Assembly: GCF_040515995.1 (NCBI RefSeq)
Contig: NZ_CP159485.1
Coordinates: 1,798,001-1,862,000, forward strand
DNA: 64,000 bases
Origin: Proteinivorax hydrogeniformans
GTDB taxonomy: Bacteria > Bacillota > Proteinivoracia > Proteinivoracales > Proteinivoracaceae
Direction: 5' to 3'
In this document: positions 33,081 to 41,791 of the stretch, piece by piece
Layout of the letters: every line of letters starts with the position of its first letter
Numbering within the stretch: position 1 is the first letter of the stretch
The notes under the pieces: generated by a model
Told to the model about the DNA's origin: nothing
Database searches by the model: none
What the model saw: only the letters and a program-made list of their open reading frames with translations
Translations under genes and position numbers: made by a program

Positions 33081-36000
33081 CTAGGCTTTCTTCAGAACAA
33101 ATCTAGCTCCAACTGCTATTGAAATTAGCCCTAGAAGTAGGAAATAAACATAGCCTCTTTGACCGGTCTGTGGTAGCTTTTCAGACTCCTTAGGATCGGC
33201 TGGATCTTGTGGATCCTCTGGATCAACTGGGTCCTCTGGATCAACTGGGTCCTCTGGGTCTTCTGGATCCTCTGGGTCCTCTGGAGCTACAACAGTAATC
33301 GTTCCCATTGCAATTCCAGTGGCTCTATTTCCAGCTACATCATAAAGCTCAACCTCTACTGCGGCTCCATCAACCACCAGTCCTCCAGGCACTACCCATG
33401 TTCCTTGATATAGACCAGGTTCTACTTCAGTCATAGGAGTTCCTAGTGTTGTATTAAGATTTTCTCCTGTTGGCAATAAAATTCTAAAGGATGCAATTCC
33501 TCCTTTTTTATCACTGGTGAAGGAGATTGTTACTTCTTCTCCAGCTTCAACAGTTATATCTTCAGAAGGCTGAATGTCAGTTATTGTTGGAAGTACTGTA
33601 TCTACTGTTACTGTTACTTCCTTTACGGTTTCATTTCCAGCTAAATCTGTAGCTCTGATTGTAATTAAGTTTTCACCTTCTTCTAGTATCAGTCTTGTAC
33701 TGAAGCTTCCATCTTCGATAGTTGCTTCTTCTCCGTTAACTGTTACTATATCAAGGTTATCGTCTTCTACAGTTCCCGCTACTGTTACCACTTCTTTATT
33801 GGTTATAAAACCATCTGCAGGAGATTCTATTACAACTTCTGGTGCTACAGTATCCTTAACTACTTTTATAGGAGCTGAAGGATCAGTTTCACCAACTTCA
33901 ACCACTGAAGTGGCAGTTATAATGTTCTCCCCTTCTTCAAGTTGGATTTCTACATTAAACTCTCCATCTTCAGTTTCTACTTCTTCTGCAATTAGTTCGC
34001 CATTATTATAAATATTAACTTTACAGTCAACATCAACTGTTCCAGATACCATTACAGTATCTTCGTTAGTGTAAGTCTGATCTTCAGGACTTGATATTAC
34101 AGGAGCATCTAAGCTATAAGCAACTTCTGCTCTTAGCATGATATTTCCGTAACTGGAATCAAGTTGTTCAAAAACACCGTCTATTACCATATACGAGCGG
34201 TTAGCAAAAGGTCCATCTTCATCCATACCTATACCCGGAGTATTTGGACTATCGCCTACCTGAACCATCACTATAAAGAAGTCTCTATCTGTGGAAAACC
34301 CATACGATGATAGGTCAACATGATTCCATTGTCCTCTGACTCCTTCTACTTCTACAGGACTAATTACCATTTCACCAGGTTCACCATTTGGTAAGCTGTC
34401 GTAAACCGCTACCGAAAATGTGTCGGCACCAGGGTCTGGCCAGTCAGTATCCCATAGATAAACATTAGCACCAGTTACTTGAGCATAACCATCAGGTGTC
34501 ATTCTCATGGCCCATCCATTACCGGCATCAAAGAATGCTCTGGCGTTTTCTGCAGTTCCATTATCATACGCTATTTCTTCGTTGAAACCAATAAATGGGC
34601 TTAGCTCAACTGTTACCTCAGTAGTTTCATCCCCCACTACTTCTACTTCCACTTCTTCTAAAATGTAGTCAGCTGCGCCAACTTGTAGTGAGTACTCGCC
34701 CTCTAAAATATCAGGCATTACGAAATTCCCTTCTTCATCCGTAGTAGCTGAAGGTATTCTAGAGTCGCCAATTAGATTGATCTTTGCATCTTCAATTGGT
34801 TCTCCAGTCCTTTGATTTACTACTTGACCCTCAATTATGCCCTGTGGTATTTGATCTAGGATGAAGTCTTGAGTTATTTCATCACCGTCATTAAGCTCAA
34901 CGGTAGCTGTTTGACTGTAGTATCCATAGGCCTCAACCTTTACAGTCCATGGTTCGTCATCTTCGCTAGCAGCATGGATTAGACGATAGGATCCATCTGC
35001 TGGATTAGTTCTTACACTTCTTCCAGTTTCAACTATGGTAACTACTGCATCTAGAGGTAGCCCTGTTACGTCGGTAATCTCGTTGTCAACAGATACCTCG
35101 TAATCATAGTTTTCTGGATCTTGTTGAAGTTTCAGATCTATCGTTCTACTTTCTGGTTTGTTAGTTTTATCGCTTTGTTCTTCTACAGTTGATACTGTTG
35201 AAATTTGTGGTGCATCTGAACTAGAAATCATCACATCATCAACATACCAACCAGGAGCGGTTACAGATCCATCTGATTCCATGACAAATCTCAACTTGAT
35301 AGTTTCGTCAACATAATCATTTAGACTAATATTGACATTATCCCATCCACCAAAATTACCTGTATAGGTAGCTAATTCATCCCAAGTTTCGCCACCATCT
35401 GCAGATATTCTCACAAATGCGTTATCATAGCTATTTTCACAGTTAAACCAGTGATAGAAGGATAAGTCTGCAGTAGTATGACCTGTCAAATCAATTTCAG
35501 GACTCTCTATCCAGCTATCAGTATTGTTTGGATAGTCTCCATCTAAGTTTGTAGCCCAAACATTACTACCTGAGAATGCGCTAGCAGGTCCTGAAGTTGG
35601 CACTCCCCACTCCCAACTATTATTTGCTCCATCTGCTATCCAGCCACCATCATCTTCTTCGAAGTCTGAGGCATAAATTATTGTAAAGTATGGAGCGGTT
35701 GCTGAAGCTTCATTTGAGTAACCGCTTTCATTATTAGAAAAGTCATAGGCAGTTACCACATAATAATAGTCTTCACCAGCTTCAAAGTCCGTATCTGTAA
35801 AGGTAGTACTTGTGCTAGAGTCGATTAAAACATATTCCCCACCTGCTGTCTCTGAGCGATAGATATTATAACCTGCCACATCAGGATCAGTGGGAGCGGT
35901 CCAATTTAGCGTAATACCTGTGGAGTGGGTATTAGCTTCTAAATCAGTAGGCTCTCCTGGAGGGTCTGTATCTACACCTACAAGCTCTACATTATCTAAA

Positions 36001-38318
36001 TACCATCCTGGGTAATTCACTGAACCGTCGGAGAAGAAGCCAAATATTACGAATACTGGATTTGGTGAATAAGCGTAATCATTTAGATTGATAAACATAT
36101 TTCTCCATTCAGCATCTCTACCGGTATATTCACCTACGATATCCCAGGTTAAACCGAAGTCATCAGATACCGCCACTATACCCTCATCGAAATTATTTTC
36201 TATATCGTACCAGTGATTTAGTCTTACAGATGCTTCACTAGCATCTCTTAAGTCCAATGGAGGCATAAGCATTTGGCTATCGGAGTTATCAGAGTAGTTA
36301 CCAAATGGGTTTGTTGCAATTACTTTATCACCTACAACTGGTTCTGGGCCAACAGTAGGCTCTCCCCAATCCCAGTCACCATCTAAAACCCATCCAATTG
36401 GGAATTCAGAAAAGTCAGTGTGATATTCATCTGGTACTATTCCAAACATAACCTCGACATCAAAAAGATCAGTTTCATCTAAGTTTTGCCCAAAGTCATA
36501 GGCTCTTATTTGGTATTGGAATCCAGGCTTTTCGATGAACATATAGGGGATTGACCCTGAATATATTCCGTCCTTGTGATCTCCAGATATGCGATCCATT
36601 GGAGCCATTACCCAATGGTCATCTCCAGCTGATTTTATCCAAAGCTCAACCTTAGTTACAGCTACATCGTCTGTAACATGAGCTTCGATAGGAATAGATA
36701 AGCCAGAGAAGGCCTCTTCAATTGGTTCGTGCTCTATAACTGGAGGTTCAGTGTCTAAACCTTCCCTTAGTACCGAACCTTCAATTACACCACGGCCAGT
36801 AGCGATAGATGCCACAGCATCAAAAGCGTTTACAAGGCCATGACCGTAACCATAGTTCGGTGCCTCAGGATATTGACTATCTGTCAAAGGAGTTGCAGTT
36901 TCCATCATTATATCCTCTAGTTCGTCAGGGGTTAAGCTGGCATCTAGAGAAAGTAGTAGGGCTGCGGTTCCAGCTACAGCAGGAGCTGACATGGATGTTC
37001 CACTCCATCCAGCCTCATAACCTCCAGGTACCGATGAACGAATATTAGCACCAGGGGCTGATATATCAGGTTTTAGGTCATCTGGATAGGGTCCAGGACC
37101 TTGATTGGAGAAGTTAGCCCGTCTATCACTAATATCCGTTGCACCTATCGCGAAACTTTCAGGATAATTTGAAGGTGCACTTACAGATCCTGGGGAAGAA
37201 CCACCAGAGGTGTTACCTGCAGAAAATACTGGTAGTATCCCAGCTGCCCGCCAGTTTTCCACCATAGGACGATACCATTCATTTAAGCCAGGTCCTCCAC
37301 CCCATGAATTATTAACTATATCCGGAGCAAGGGCAGGATCATCATTAGGAGCTAACATGAATTCGCCTGCTGCTAACAAGTGTGCTTGGCTTCCGCCACT
37401 TTCTGTGAACGCTCTTGCTGCTATCCATTGTGCACCAGGGGCAACCCCTATTTTGTTAGCACCTTCTGGGTCTTGACCTAAGATGGTACCCATAACATGA
37501 GATCCATGGGGAGAACTAGCCAAGTCATAAGGCATCGAACGCCCTTCAACTGCATCAAACCAGTTTCCTTCTGGATTTGGGTTGCTGGGATCATCGGGAT
37601 CAAAACCACGCCACTTATCTCTAAGGGCTTCATGTTCCCAATGTACACCGCTGTCTATTATACCAACTACTGCTCCCGTTCCTTCGAGACCATAGGTATC
37701 CCAAACAGCAGGGGCACCTACTCTATCGATATTCCATTCTACATTATCTATGGTGTTATTTGCTTTTTGCACCGGGTCTACTTCTGGCCATTCTACTTCT
37801 ATATGCTGGTTAATATCTATTTTGTATATTTCATGTCTTTTTGCTAAGTTTTCTATTACATTTTTATTGGCCTTAACATAAAGAACATTCATGATATAGA
37901 AGCTTTCATATTCTTCTACATTACCCTCAAGCTGTTCCTGTTCTAAATAGCTCAGGATTTCTTTTTGGGTCTCTTGTGCTGTTTGTCTTAACGCATCTAC
38001 AACCGCAAACCTGCTGGCCATCTTCTTTTCGTAGGCTGTTGCATCTTTAGCTAAGTTATTTACTGCATTTTTTGCAACTTCTTTTGAATCAACTTGTTCT
38101 TGCATTTCTACAATAACTTCCACCATTTCTTTATCAGCTATTGTTTCTTCAACAGCAGAACTAATCTTCTCTGCTGGAGGCCTTTGATCATTCATAGAAA
38201 CGGTTAGTGGATTCTTGGTGTTCTCTTGGGCGTAAGCATTTACAGAAGCGAAAGGAGATAACATCATACAAATAATCATTAGGACTATCAGATAGCTCTT
38301 CGTGTCTCTAATCTTCAT
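33081..38318 (-). CDS. Very large LPQTG-anchored subtilisin-like (S8) protease, bacillopeptidase F type
   Basis: A 1745-residue secreted protease. Signal peptide 1-30; inhibitor-I9-like prodomain about 60-175; S8 catalytic domain about 190-500 with Asp222 (GIIDSGVHWEH), His271 (SSPHGSHVMG) and Ser442 (GTSMSAPAVAG). Then come two immune-inhibitor-A/MAM-like modules (WYLDNVELVG, WYVDDVMISS) around a fibronectin III domain, two carboxypeptidase-regulatory-like domains, a further beta module, two Ig-like repeats (APEVVIESPADGFITNKEVV), a Pro-Glu-Asp wall-spanning repeat and the sorting signal EKLPQTGQRG with hydrophobic tail and KK. Bacillopeptidase F shares the order but lacks sortase anchoring. 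It should supply peptides outside the cell. The adjacent sortase is its probable anchor enzyme. Confidence 0.93.
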   Translation of the reverse strand: MKIRDTKSYLIVLMIICMMLSPFASVNAYAQENTKNPLTVSMNDQRPPAEKISSAVEETIADKEMVEVIVEMQEQVDSKEVAKNAVNNLAKDATAYEKKMASRFAVVDALRQTAQETQKEILSYLEQEQLEGNVEEYESFYIMNVLYVKANKNVIENLAKRHEIYKIDINQHIEVEWPEVDPVQKANNTIDNVEWNIDRVGAPAVWDTYGLEGTGAVVGIIDSGVHWEHEALRDKWRGFDPDDPSNPNPEGNWFDAVEGRSMPYDLASSPHGSHVMGTILGQDPEGANKIGVAPGAQWIAARAFTESGGSQAHLLAAGEFMLAPNDDPALAPDIVNNSWGGGPGLNEWYRPMVENWRAAGILPVFSAGNTSGGSSPGSVSAPSNYPESFAIGATDISDRRANFSNQGPGPYPDDLKPDISAPGANIRSSVPGGYEAGWSGTSMSAPAVAGTAALLLSLDASLTPDELEDIMMETATPLTDSQYPEAPNYGYGHGLVNAFDAVASIATGRGVIEGSVLREGLDTEPPVIEHEPIEEAFSGLSIPIEAHVTDDVAVTKVELWIKSAGDDHWVMAPMDRISGDHKDGIYSGSIPYMFIEKPGFQYQIRAYDFGQNLDETDLFDVEVMFGIVPDEYHTDFSEFPIGWVLDGDWDWGEPTVGPEPVVGDKVIATNPFGNYSDNSDSQMLMPPLDLRDASEASVRLNHWYDIENNFDEGIVAVSDDFGLTWDIVGEYTGRDAEWRNMFINLNDYAYSPNPVFVIFGFFSDGSVNYPGWYLDNVELVGVDTDPPGEPTDLEANTHSTGITLNWTAPTDPDVAGYNIYRSETAGGEYVLIDSSTSTTFTDTDFEAGEDYYYVVTAYDFSNNESGYSNEASATAPYFTIIYASDFEEDDGGWIADGANNSWEWGVPTSGPASAFSGSNVWATNLDGDYPNNTDSWIESPEIDLTGHTTADLSFYHWFNCENSYDNAFVRISADGGETWDELATYTGNFGGWDNVNISLNDYVDETIKLRFVMESDGSVTAPGWYVDDVMISSSDAPQISTVSTVEEQSDKTNKPESRTIDLKLQQDPENYDYEVSVDNEITDVTGLPLDAVVTIVETGRSVRTNPADGSYRLIHAASEDDEPWTVKVEAYGYYSQTATVELNDGDEITQDFILDQIPQGIIEGQVVNQRTGEPIEDAKINLIGDSRIPSATTDEEGNFVMPDILEGEYSLQVGAADYILEEVEVEVVGDETTEVTVELSPFIGFNEEIAYDNGTAENARAFFDAGNGWAMRMTPDGYAQVTGANVYLWDTDWPDPGADTFSVAVYDSLPNGEPGEMVISPVEVEGVRGQWNHVDLSSYGFSTDRDFFIVMVQVGDSPNTPGIGMDEDGPFANRSYMVIDGVFEQLDSSYGNIMLRAEVAYSLDAPVISSPEDQTYTNEDTVMVSGTVDVDCKVNIYNNGELIAEEVETEDGEFNVEIQLEEGENIITATSVVEVGETDPSAPIKVVKDTVAPEVVIESPADGFITNKEVVTVAGTVEDDNLDIVTVNGEEATIEDGSFSTRLILEEGENLITIRATDLAGNETVKEVTVTVDTVLPTITDIQPSEDITVEAGEEVTISFTSDKKGGIASFRILLPTGENLNTTLGTPMTEVEPGLYQGTWVVPGGLVVDGAAVEVELYDVAGNRATGIAMGTITVVAPEDPEDPEDPEDPVDPEDPVDPEDPQDPADPKESEKLPQTGQRGYVYFLLLGLISIAVGARFVLKKA
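33198..33287 (-). repeat. Tandem repeat coding the PED wall-spanning region
   Basis: About ten 9-bp units coding E-D-P, V-D-P or Q-D-P just before the LPQTG motif. Some blocks (TCAACTGGGTCCTCTGGA) are exactly duplicated at 18-bp spacing, so copy number could vary between strains. Confidence 0.8.
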
Positions 38319-38584
38319 AACACTCCTCCTTTATAATTCTAAGAAAGTACATTTGTAATTTAGATAAGTTTCACCTCCATTTTTTATTTTAAATGTAGCC
38401 TCCCGTTATGAACTTATTAGAGAAAAACAAAAAATATAACTAATTCAGTCAAAATTTGTTAAAAACACTTTTTTGTCAATAGCAAGTAAAAAAATACATG
38501 CTATTCCAAAATGATAGTTCACTTCTTTGCGTTTGCAATATTGGGTACTTGACAGAAGAATCATTTTTTTCTTTAATTTGGAGT
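38319..38584. other. Intergenic region upstream of the S8 protease gene
   Basis: An AT-rich region without open frames with a ribosome site. A TTGACA on the minus strand near 38470 is not followed by a convincing -10. Nothing else was found before repeat copy 2 begins at 38585. Confidence 0.4.
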
Positions 38585-38674
38585 TTAGCGCTATTAAAAA
38601 TATATGAATAAAACGAGGCATCTACGATAAAAACATCATAGATACCTCGTTTTATTTAAAAATTGCTTTTACTT
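38585..38674. repeat. 90-bp direct repeat, copy 2 (terminator of the MucBP-like lipoprotein gene)
   Basis: It matches 32024-32114 except for one missing base. Here it lies 21 bp after the stop codon at 38696, so it functions as terminator of that gene. The two copies flank the sortase and S8 protease genes. Confidence 0.9.
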
Positions 38675-38695
38675 TCTATAAAGTTTACTCTCAAT

Positions 38696-39823
38696 TTAGC
38701 TAATTCTGGCTGTTGCTGTAGGTCCATCCTCGGTTTCAGAGTAGAAGTATAAAGTTAAATGCACTACCTCGTATTGCATTACATAGACACCAAAGTGAGT
38801 ATCTATATATCTATCTGCTCCTTTTCCTAGAATTTCTTCGATTTCATCAAATGTCTTTCCTACACGAGCTCCAAAGATTTCTGCTCCTTTTTCTAGGGCT
38901 ATTAACGAAGAGTTAGAATTAGGTTCAGCAAAAAACACTTGAAACTTTTCACCTTTAACTACATTTCCATACCCTTCTGTCTGCTCTATTAGCTCTCCAC
39001 CGGTTTTTTCCTCTACTTCTGATATCTTTTGATTTAAGAGACTAGCAACTGGATCGTTTGATATAACATCTGGCACCATAAACTCAGTAATAAGGTCATA
39101 ACTATCATGGTTTAACCCTAATTCGGTTGCATAATAAAGCCTGTCCACTTTTTCTTCTGAGGGTAAAGTGGTAGAATCCACAGAAATAGCATATATCTTT
39201 TCTCCCATATACATCTCGTACTCAAAATTTGTAATATCCACCCCACTAATAAATGAAAGGTAGTGCTCTAAGTATAACTCGCCGGTCTGTGCACATAAAA
39301 AACTTATAGCACCTTTGGTATCTTTTCGCTCTAAATCTTCAAACCGGTAAAAAGTTTTATTACCCACCTCATAGATAGAAGAAAAATAAAATCCATTGTT
39401 ATCTCCAATATATACTGTCCCCTCATCAATAGTTACTGCGGAATCGTTAGAATCCATACTGTCGTGTAAATGTCTATGATAAACTTTCTTTAAGATAAGA
39501 TCAGTTGCCTGCTCTATCGTTAGTAAAGCCTCTTTATACAGGAATATATGTTCATGCTGCTGCCCTTCCTTAGTAACTTCTATGTTCACTTCTGACTTGT
39601 GACCTTCCATCAGTTCAAAGCCTTCGATTTTCTTTGCCGTAAAAATTCTATGCCCTTGTACATCATTATGTATTTCGCTGTCATGTAGATTATTTCCGTT
39701 ATTATCTTCATATCTTATCACTATTTCCCCTACTGGCTTAGACTCTTCCACAACTACATCTCCCTCACTGCAACCTAAAATCATAATAACAGTTAAGGTA
39801 AATAACAGACTAACTTTTTTCAA
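38696..39823 (-). CDS. Lipoprotein with MucBP-like domain
   Basis: A 375-residue lipoprotein precursor: MKKVSLLFTLTVIMILGC is a type II signal peptide. Residues 30-100 look like a MucBP repeat (VGEIVIRYEDNNGNNLHDSE, GHRIFTAKKIEGFELMEGH), a surface-binding module. The middle (100-270) is not recognised. The C-terminal part (FGARVGKTFDEIEEILGKG to TARIS) resembles DUF4309-type domains. Start is TTG 39823, 9 nt after GGAGGG. It is monocistronic, ends in repeat copy 2, and lies upstream of the S8/sortase unit with 377 bp between. Confidence 0.65.
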   Translation of the reverse strand: MKKVSLLFTLTVIMILGCSEGDVVVEESKPVGEIVIRYEDNNGNNLHDSEIHNDVQGHRIFTAKKIEGFELMEGHKSEVNIEVTKEGQQHEHIFLYKEALLTIEQATDLILKKVYHRHLHDSMDSNDSAVTIDEGTVYIGDNNGFYFSSIYEVGNKTFYRFEDLERKDTKGAISFLCAQTGELYLEHYLSFISGVDITNFEYEMYMGEKIYAISVDSTTLPSEEKVDRLYYATELGLNHDSYDLITEFMVPDVISNDPVASLLNQKISEVEEKTGGELIEQTEGYGNVVKGEKFQVFFAEPNSNSSLIALEKGAEIFGARVGKTFDEIEEILGKGADRYIDTHFGVYVMQYEVVHLTLYFYSETEDGPTATARIS

Positions 39824-39911
39824 AATCTAATCCCTCCAATAACAAACTACTTTACTTGTTTATAATATTTCGACAAAATAATTAAAACCCCTCTAAATCT
39901 AAAATCATAAA

Positions 39912-39939
39912 AAGCTTTAGCTAAGTTAGGCTAAAGCTT
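39912..39939 (-). terminator. Probable terminator after the K+ channel gene
   Basis: Stem AAGCTTTAGC / GCTAAAGCTT with an 8-nt loop, then a T-rich tail on the minus strand. It lies 155 bp after the channel stop codon; no other feature is seen in the 270-bp gap. Confidence 0.55.
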
Positions 39940-40093
39940 AAACTTTTTTCAACTTCCCCTAAAGGCAATATATAGTGTTACTCAGCTCCTTTTGGAAATA
40001 CTTTATAACGATTTGCATTGTATAACATTTTTGGGGCCGATGCTTGTTAAATTTCTATTTACTATTTTACTTTTGGCGAGAGTTTTCCTGCAG

Positions 40094-40456
40094 TTACCTT
40101 CTCTTTTTAACATGCCACCTTATTATTTTCGGCTTAAAGACTAGATAGTTTAAAATTATTGCGTAGGGAAGAACATATCCAACTAACGCTTGAAAAATAG
40201 CAACTCCTTTTGCCAGGCCGAGAGGTGATACATCTCCGTATCCAACTGCAAACAAAGTAATAAAGCTAAAATATATCGAGCGAGTAAAAAGGTCAATTAT
40301 TTGTTGTTGATGTGATATAGAAGCATGATGGTCAACTATCGACCCAAGCTCTAAGATTTCTATAGCTATGTAGAGGAATGCGAAAAACGCAGCTATGGTC
40401 ATATAAAGAAAAAATAATATTAAAATATTGTAAACTATAATAGCCCTGCGACTCAT
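40094..40456 (-). CDS. Two-TM potassium channel
   Basis: A 120-residue membrane protein with helix 1 (VYNILILFFLYMTIAAFFAF), a pore loop containing the K+ selectivity filter LFAVGYGDVSP (VGYGD at 71-75) and helix 2 (GVAIFQALVGYVLPYAIIL). It lacks a regulatory RCK domain, so it is a minimal KcsA-like pore subunit expected to form tetramers. GGAGG precedes ATG 40456. Standalone pores of this kind are common in Firmicutes; gating is unknown. Confidence 0.88.
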   Translation of the reverse strand: MSRRAIIVYNILILFFLYMTIAAFFAFLYIAIEILELGSIVDHHASISHQQQIIDLFTRSIYFSFITLFAVGYGDVSPLGLAKGVAIFQALVGYVLPYAIILNYLVFKPKIIRWHVKKRR

Positions 40457-40518
40457 AATTTTACCTCCATAAACTTTGTTGCTAAGTACTATGCAAAAGA
40501 GAGTACATCTATGAAAAA

Positions 40519-40543
40519 AGCGCTAACCTAATGGTTAGCACTT
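40519..40543 (-). terminator. Terminator after the DUF3810 gene
   Basis: Stem GCTAACC / GGTTAGC extended by AAAG / CTTT pairs, followed by T6 on the minus strand, 12 bp after the stop codon. Confidence 0.75.
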
Positions 40544-40554
40544 TATATATGAAA

Positions 40555-41655
40555 TTAAAGCTCTTCTAGTTCTTGAAGAAATGATGCCATCATAAGATCA
40601 ATCATTCTTCCATAACTTTTTATCCCGTCTTGTTGGGCGTTAGCCCTTAAATAAGTGTTGTTAATTTGTGCTGAAACTTGGCTTGCCCGGCCTTGGTAAC
40701 TTCTATTATGCATGTTTATATGCTCCATATCTCTAGCTAAACCATCACTATAAGAGTTGGCAAGCACCTGGAAGGTCTCAAAATCAGCTCTAGATAATGC
40801 ACTCATGGTATGTCGCAGTGCTAAAAGGGTACCTGAATATTGAAAATCATAGTCAGGATGCATAACTGCTGTTAAGTATGCTATATAATCAGCCTCATCC
40901 TCTCGAGCAAATCCTCTTTGATGAGCCATTTCATGAAGTGTGATACTAGGTATCATTGACTCTGGGATAGAAATGTTGACATTTGCCTCTGCGGTAAAAG
41001 GAAAGTACGCTCCCCAAATACCAAGGTGTGACATAACATTAGACATTAGCACCATCTTAGGCTTGCCATACTTACCACCTAACTGTGGATAAACTTCTGC
41101 AGCGTTATCAAATCCCTTGTGAGCCCTTCTCATTACATCGGATTTGCCGTCAGGAAGAGTCATTATCCCTAGCTCGTCTTCTTCAATATAGTTTCGCAGA
41201 TAATTTGCCTGTAGAATCAAATGTTCTGCAAGTTGACTTAAATCCTGAGTAGAGTACTCGTGGACATCATAATCTGCAATTGAGGCAAAATCCTGTCTAT
41301 GGTAGTTTAAACCCCATACAGCTATAAAGGAAAAATATATTATACTTAAAGCGGCCAAAAGTGTTGCCCCACATTTTAGCAATATATCCAGCCTATTTTG
41401 AGGTTCTTTTTTCAAAGCTATAATTCTACTTACCAGCTTAAAAATAATAAACCCAATAAAGCAAATAATTAAGATCTCAGCTACTGATATGGGGATAACA
41501 CCAGTAATCAAACTTAAGACTTGAGCAAACCTCTTGTAAATTCGGGTGGAGTATATAGACTCCACAATTTCAGGTTTTAAAGCACCGAGCTTAGTAATTA
41601 ACCACGCTAAAGGTAATAGTAATATTAAATAAGTTCTTTTAAGATGTAAAATAAT
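40555..41655 (-). CDS. DUF3810 family membrane protein with HExxH motif
   Basis: A 366-residue membrane protein. Three N-terminal helices are followed by a soluble domain with a zincin-like motif ITLHEMAHQRGFAREDEADY, which suggests a metallopeptidase. Conventional start codons allow only GTG 41565, which has no ribosome site. Homology-like sequence continues upstream in frame for 30 codons (ILHLKRTYLILLLPLAWLIT then KLGALKPEIVESIYSTRIY), supplying the first helix and the KxPExVExxYS pattern expected in DUF3810. A perfect AGGTGATC lies just before three in-frame ATT codons; the middle one (41653-41655) has the best spacing. I therefore call an ATT start. Confidence 0.8.
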   Translation of the reverse strand: MILHLKRTYLILLLPLAWLITKLGALKPEIVESIYSTRIYKRFAQVLSLITGVIPISVAEILIICFIGFIIFKLVSRIIALKKEPQNRLDILLKCGATLLAALSIIYFSFIAVWGLNYHRQDFASIADYDVHEYSTQDLSQLAEHLILQANYLRNYIEEDELGIMTLPDGKSDVMRRAHKGFDNAAEVYPQLGGKYGKPKMVLMSNVMSHLGIWGAYFPFTAEANVNISIPESMIPSITLHEMAHQRGFAREDEADYIAYLTAVMHPDYDFQYSGTLLALRHTMSALSRADFETFQVLANSYSDGLARDMEHINMHNRSYQGRASQVSAQINNTYLRANAQQDGIKSYGRMIDLMMASFLQELEEL

Positions 41656-41740
41656 AATAGATCACCTACCTTTTTATTAAATACTATATCTATATTTTAT
41701 CATCTATAACTACTTTAAAAAACATCTCTAGTCAAAAAAA

Positions 41741-41769
41741 GTGGGATAAGGTATTAACCTTTATCCCAC
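41741..41769 (-). terminator. Terminator after the AbgT-family gene
   Basis: Stem GTGGGATAAGGT / ACCTTTATCCCAC (one bulge) with T7 on the minus strand, 23 bp after the stop. Confidence 0.8.
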
Positions 41770-41791
41770 CTTAAATCATGTTATTTTACTC

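Noticed and set aside
33207-34011. Plus-strand open frames inside the S8 protease gene
   Set aside because: They are shadows of the repeat-rich coding strand, without ribosome sites.
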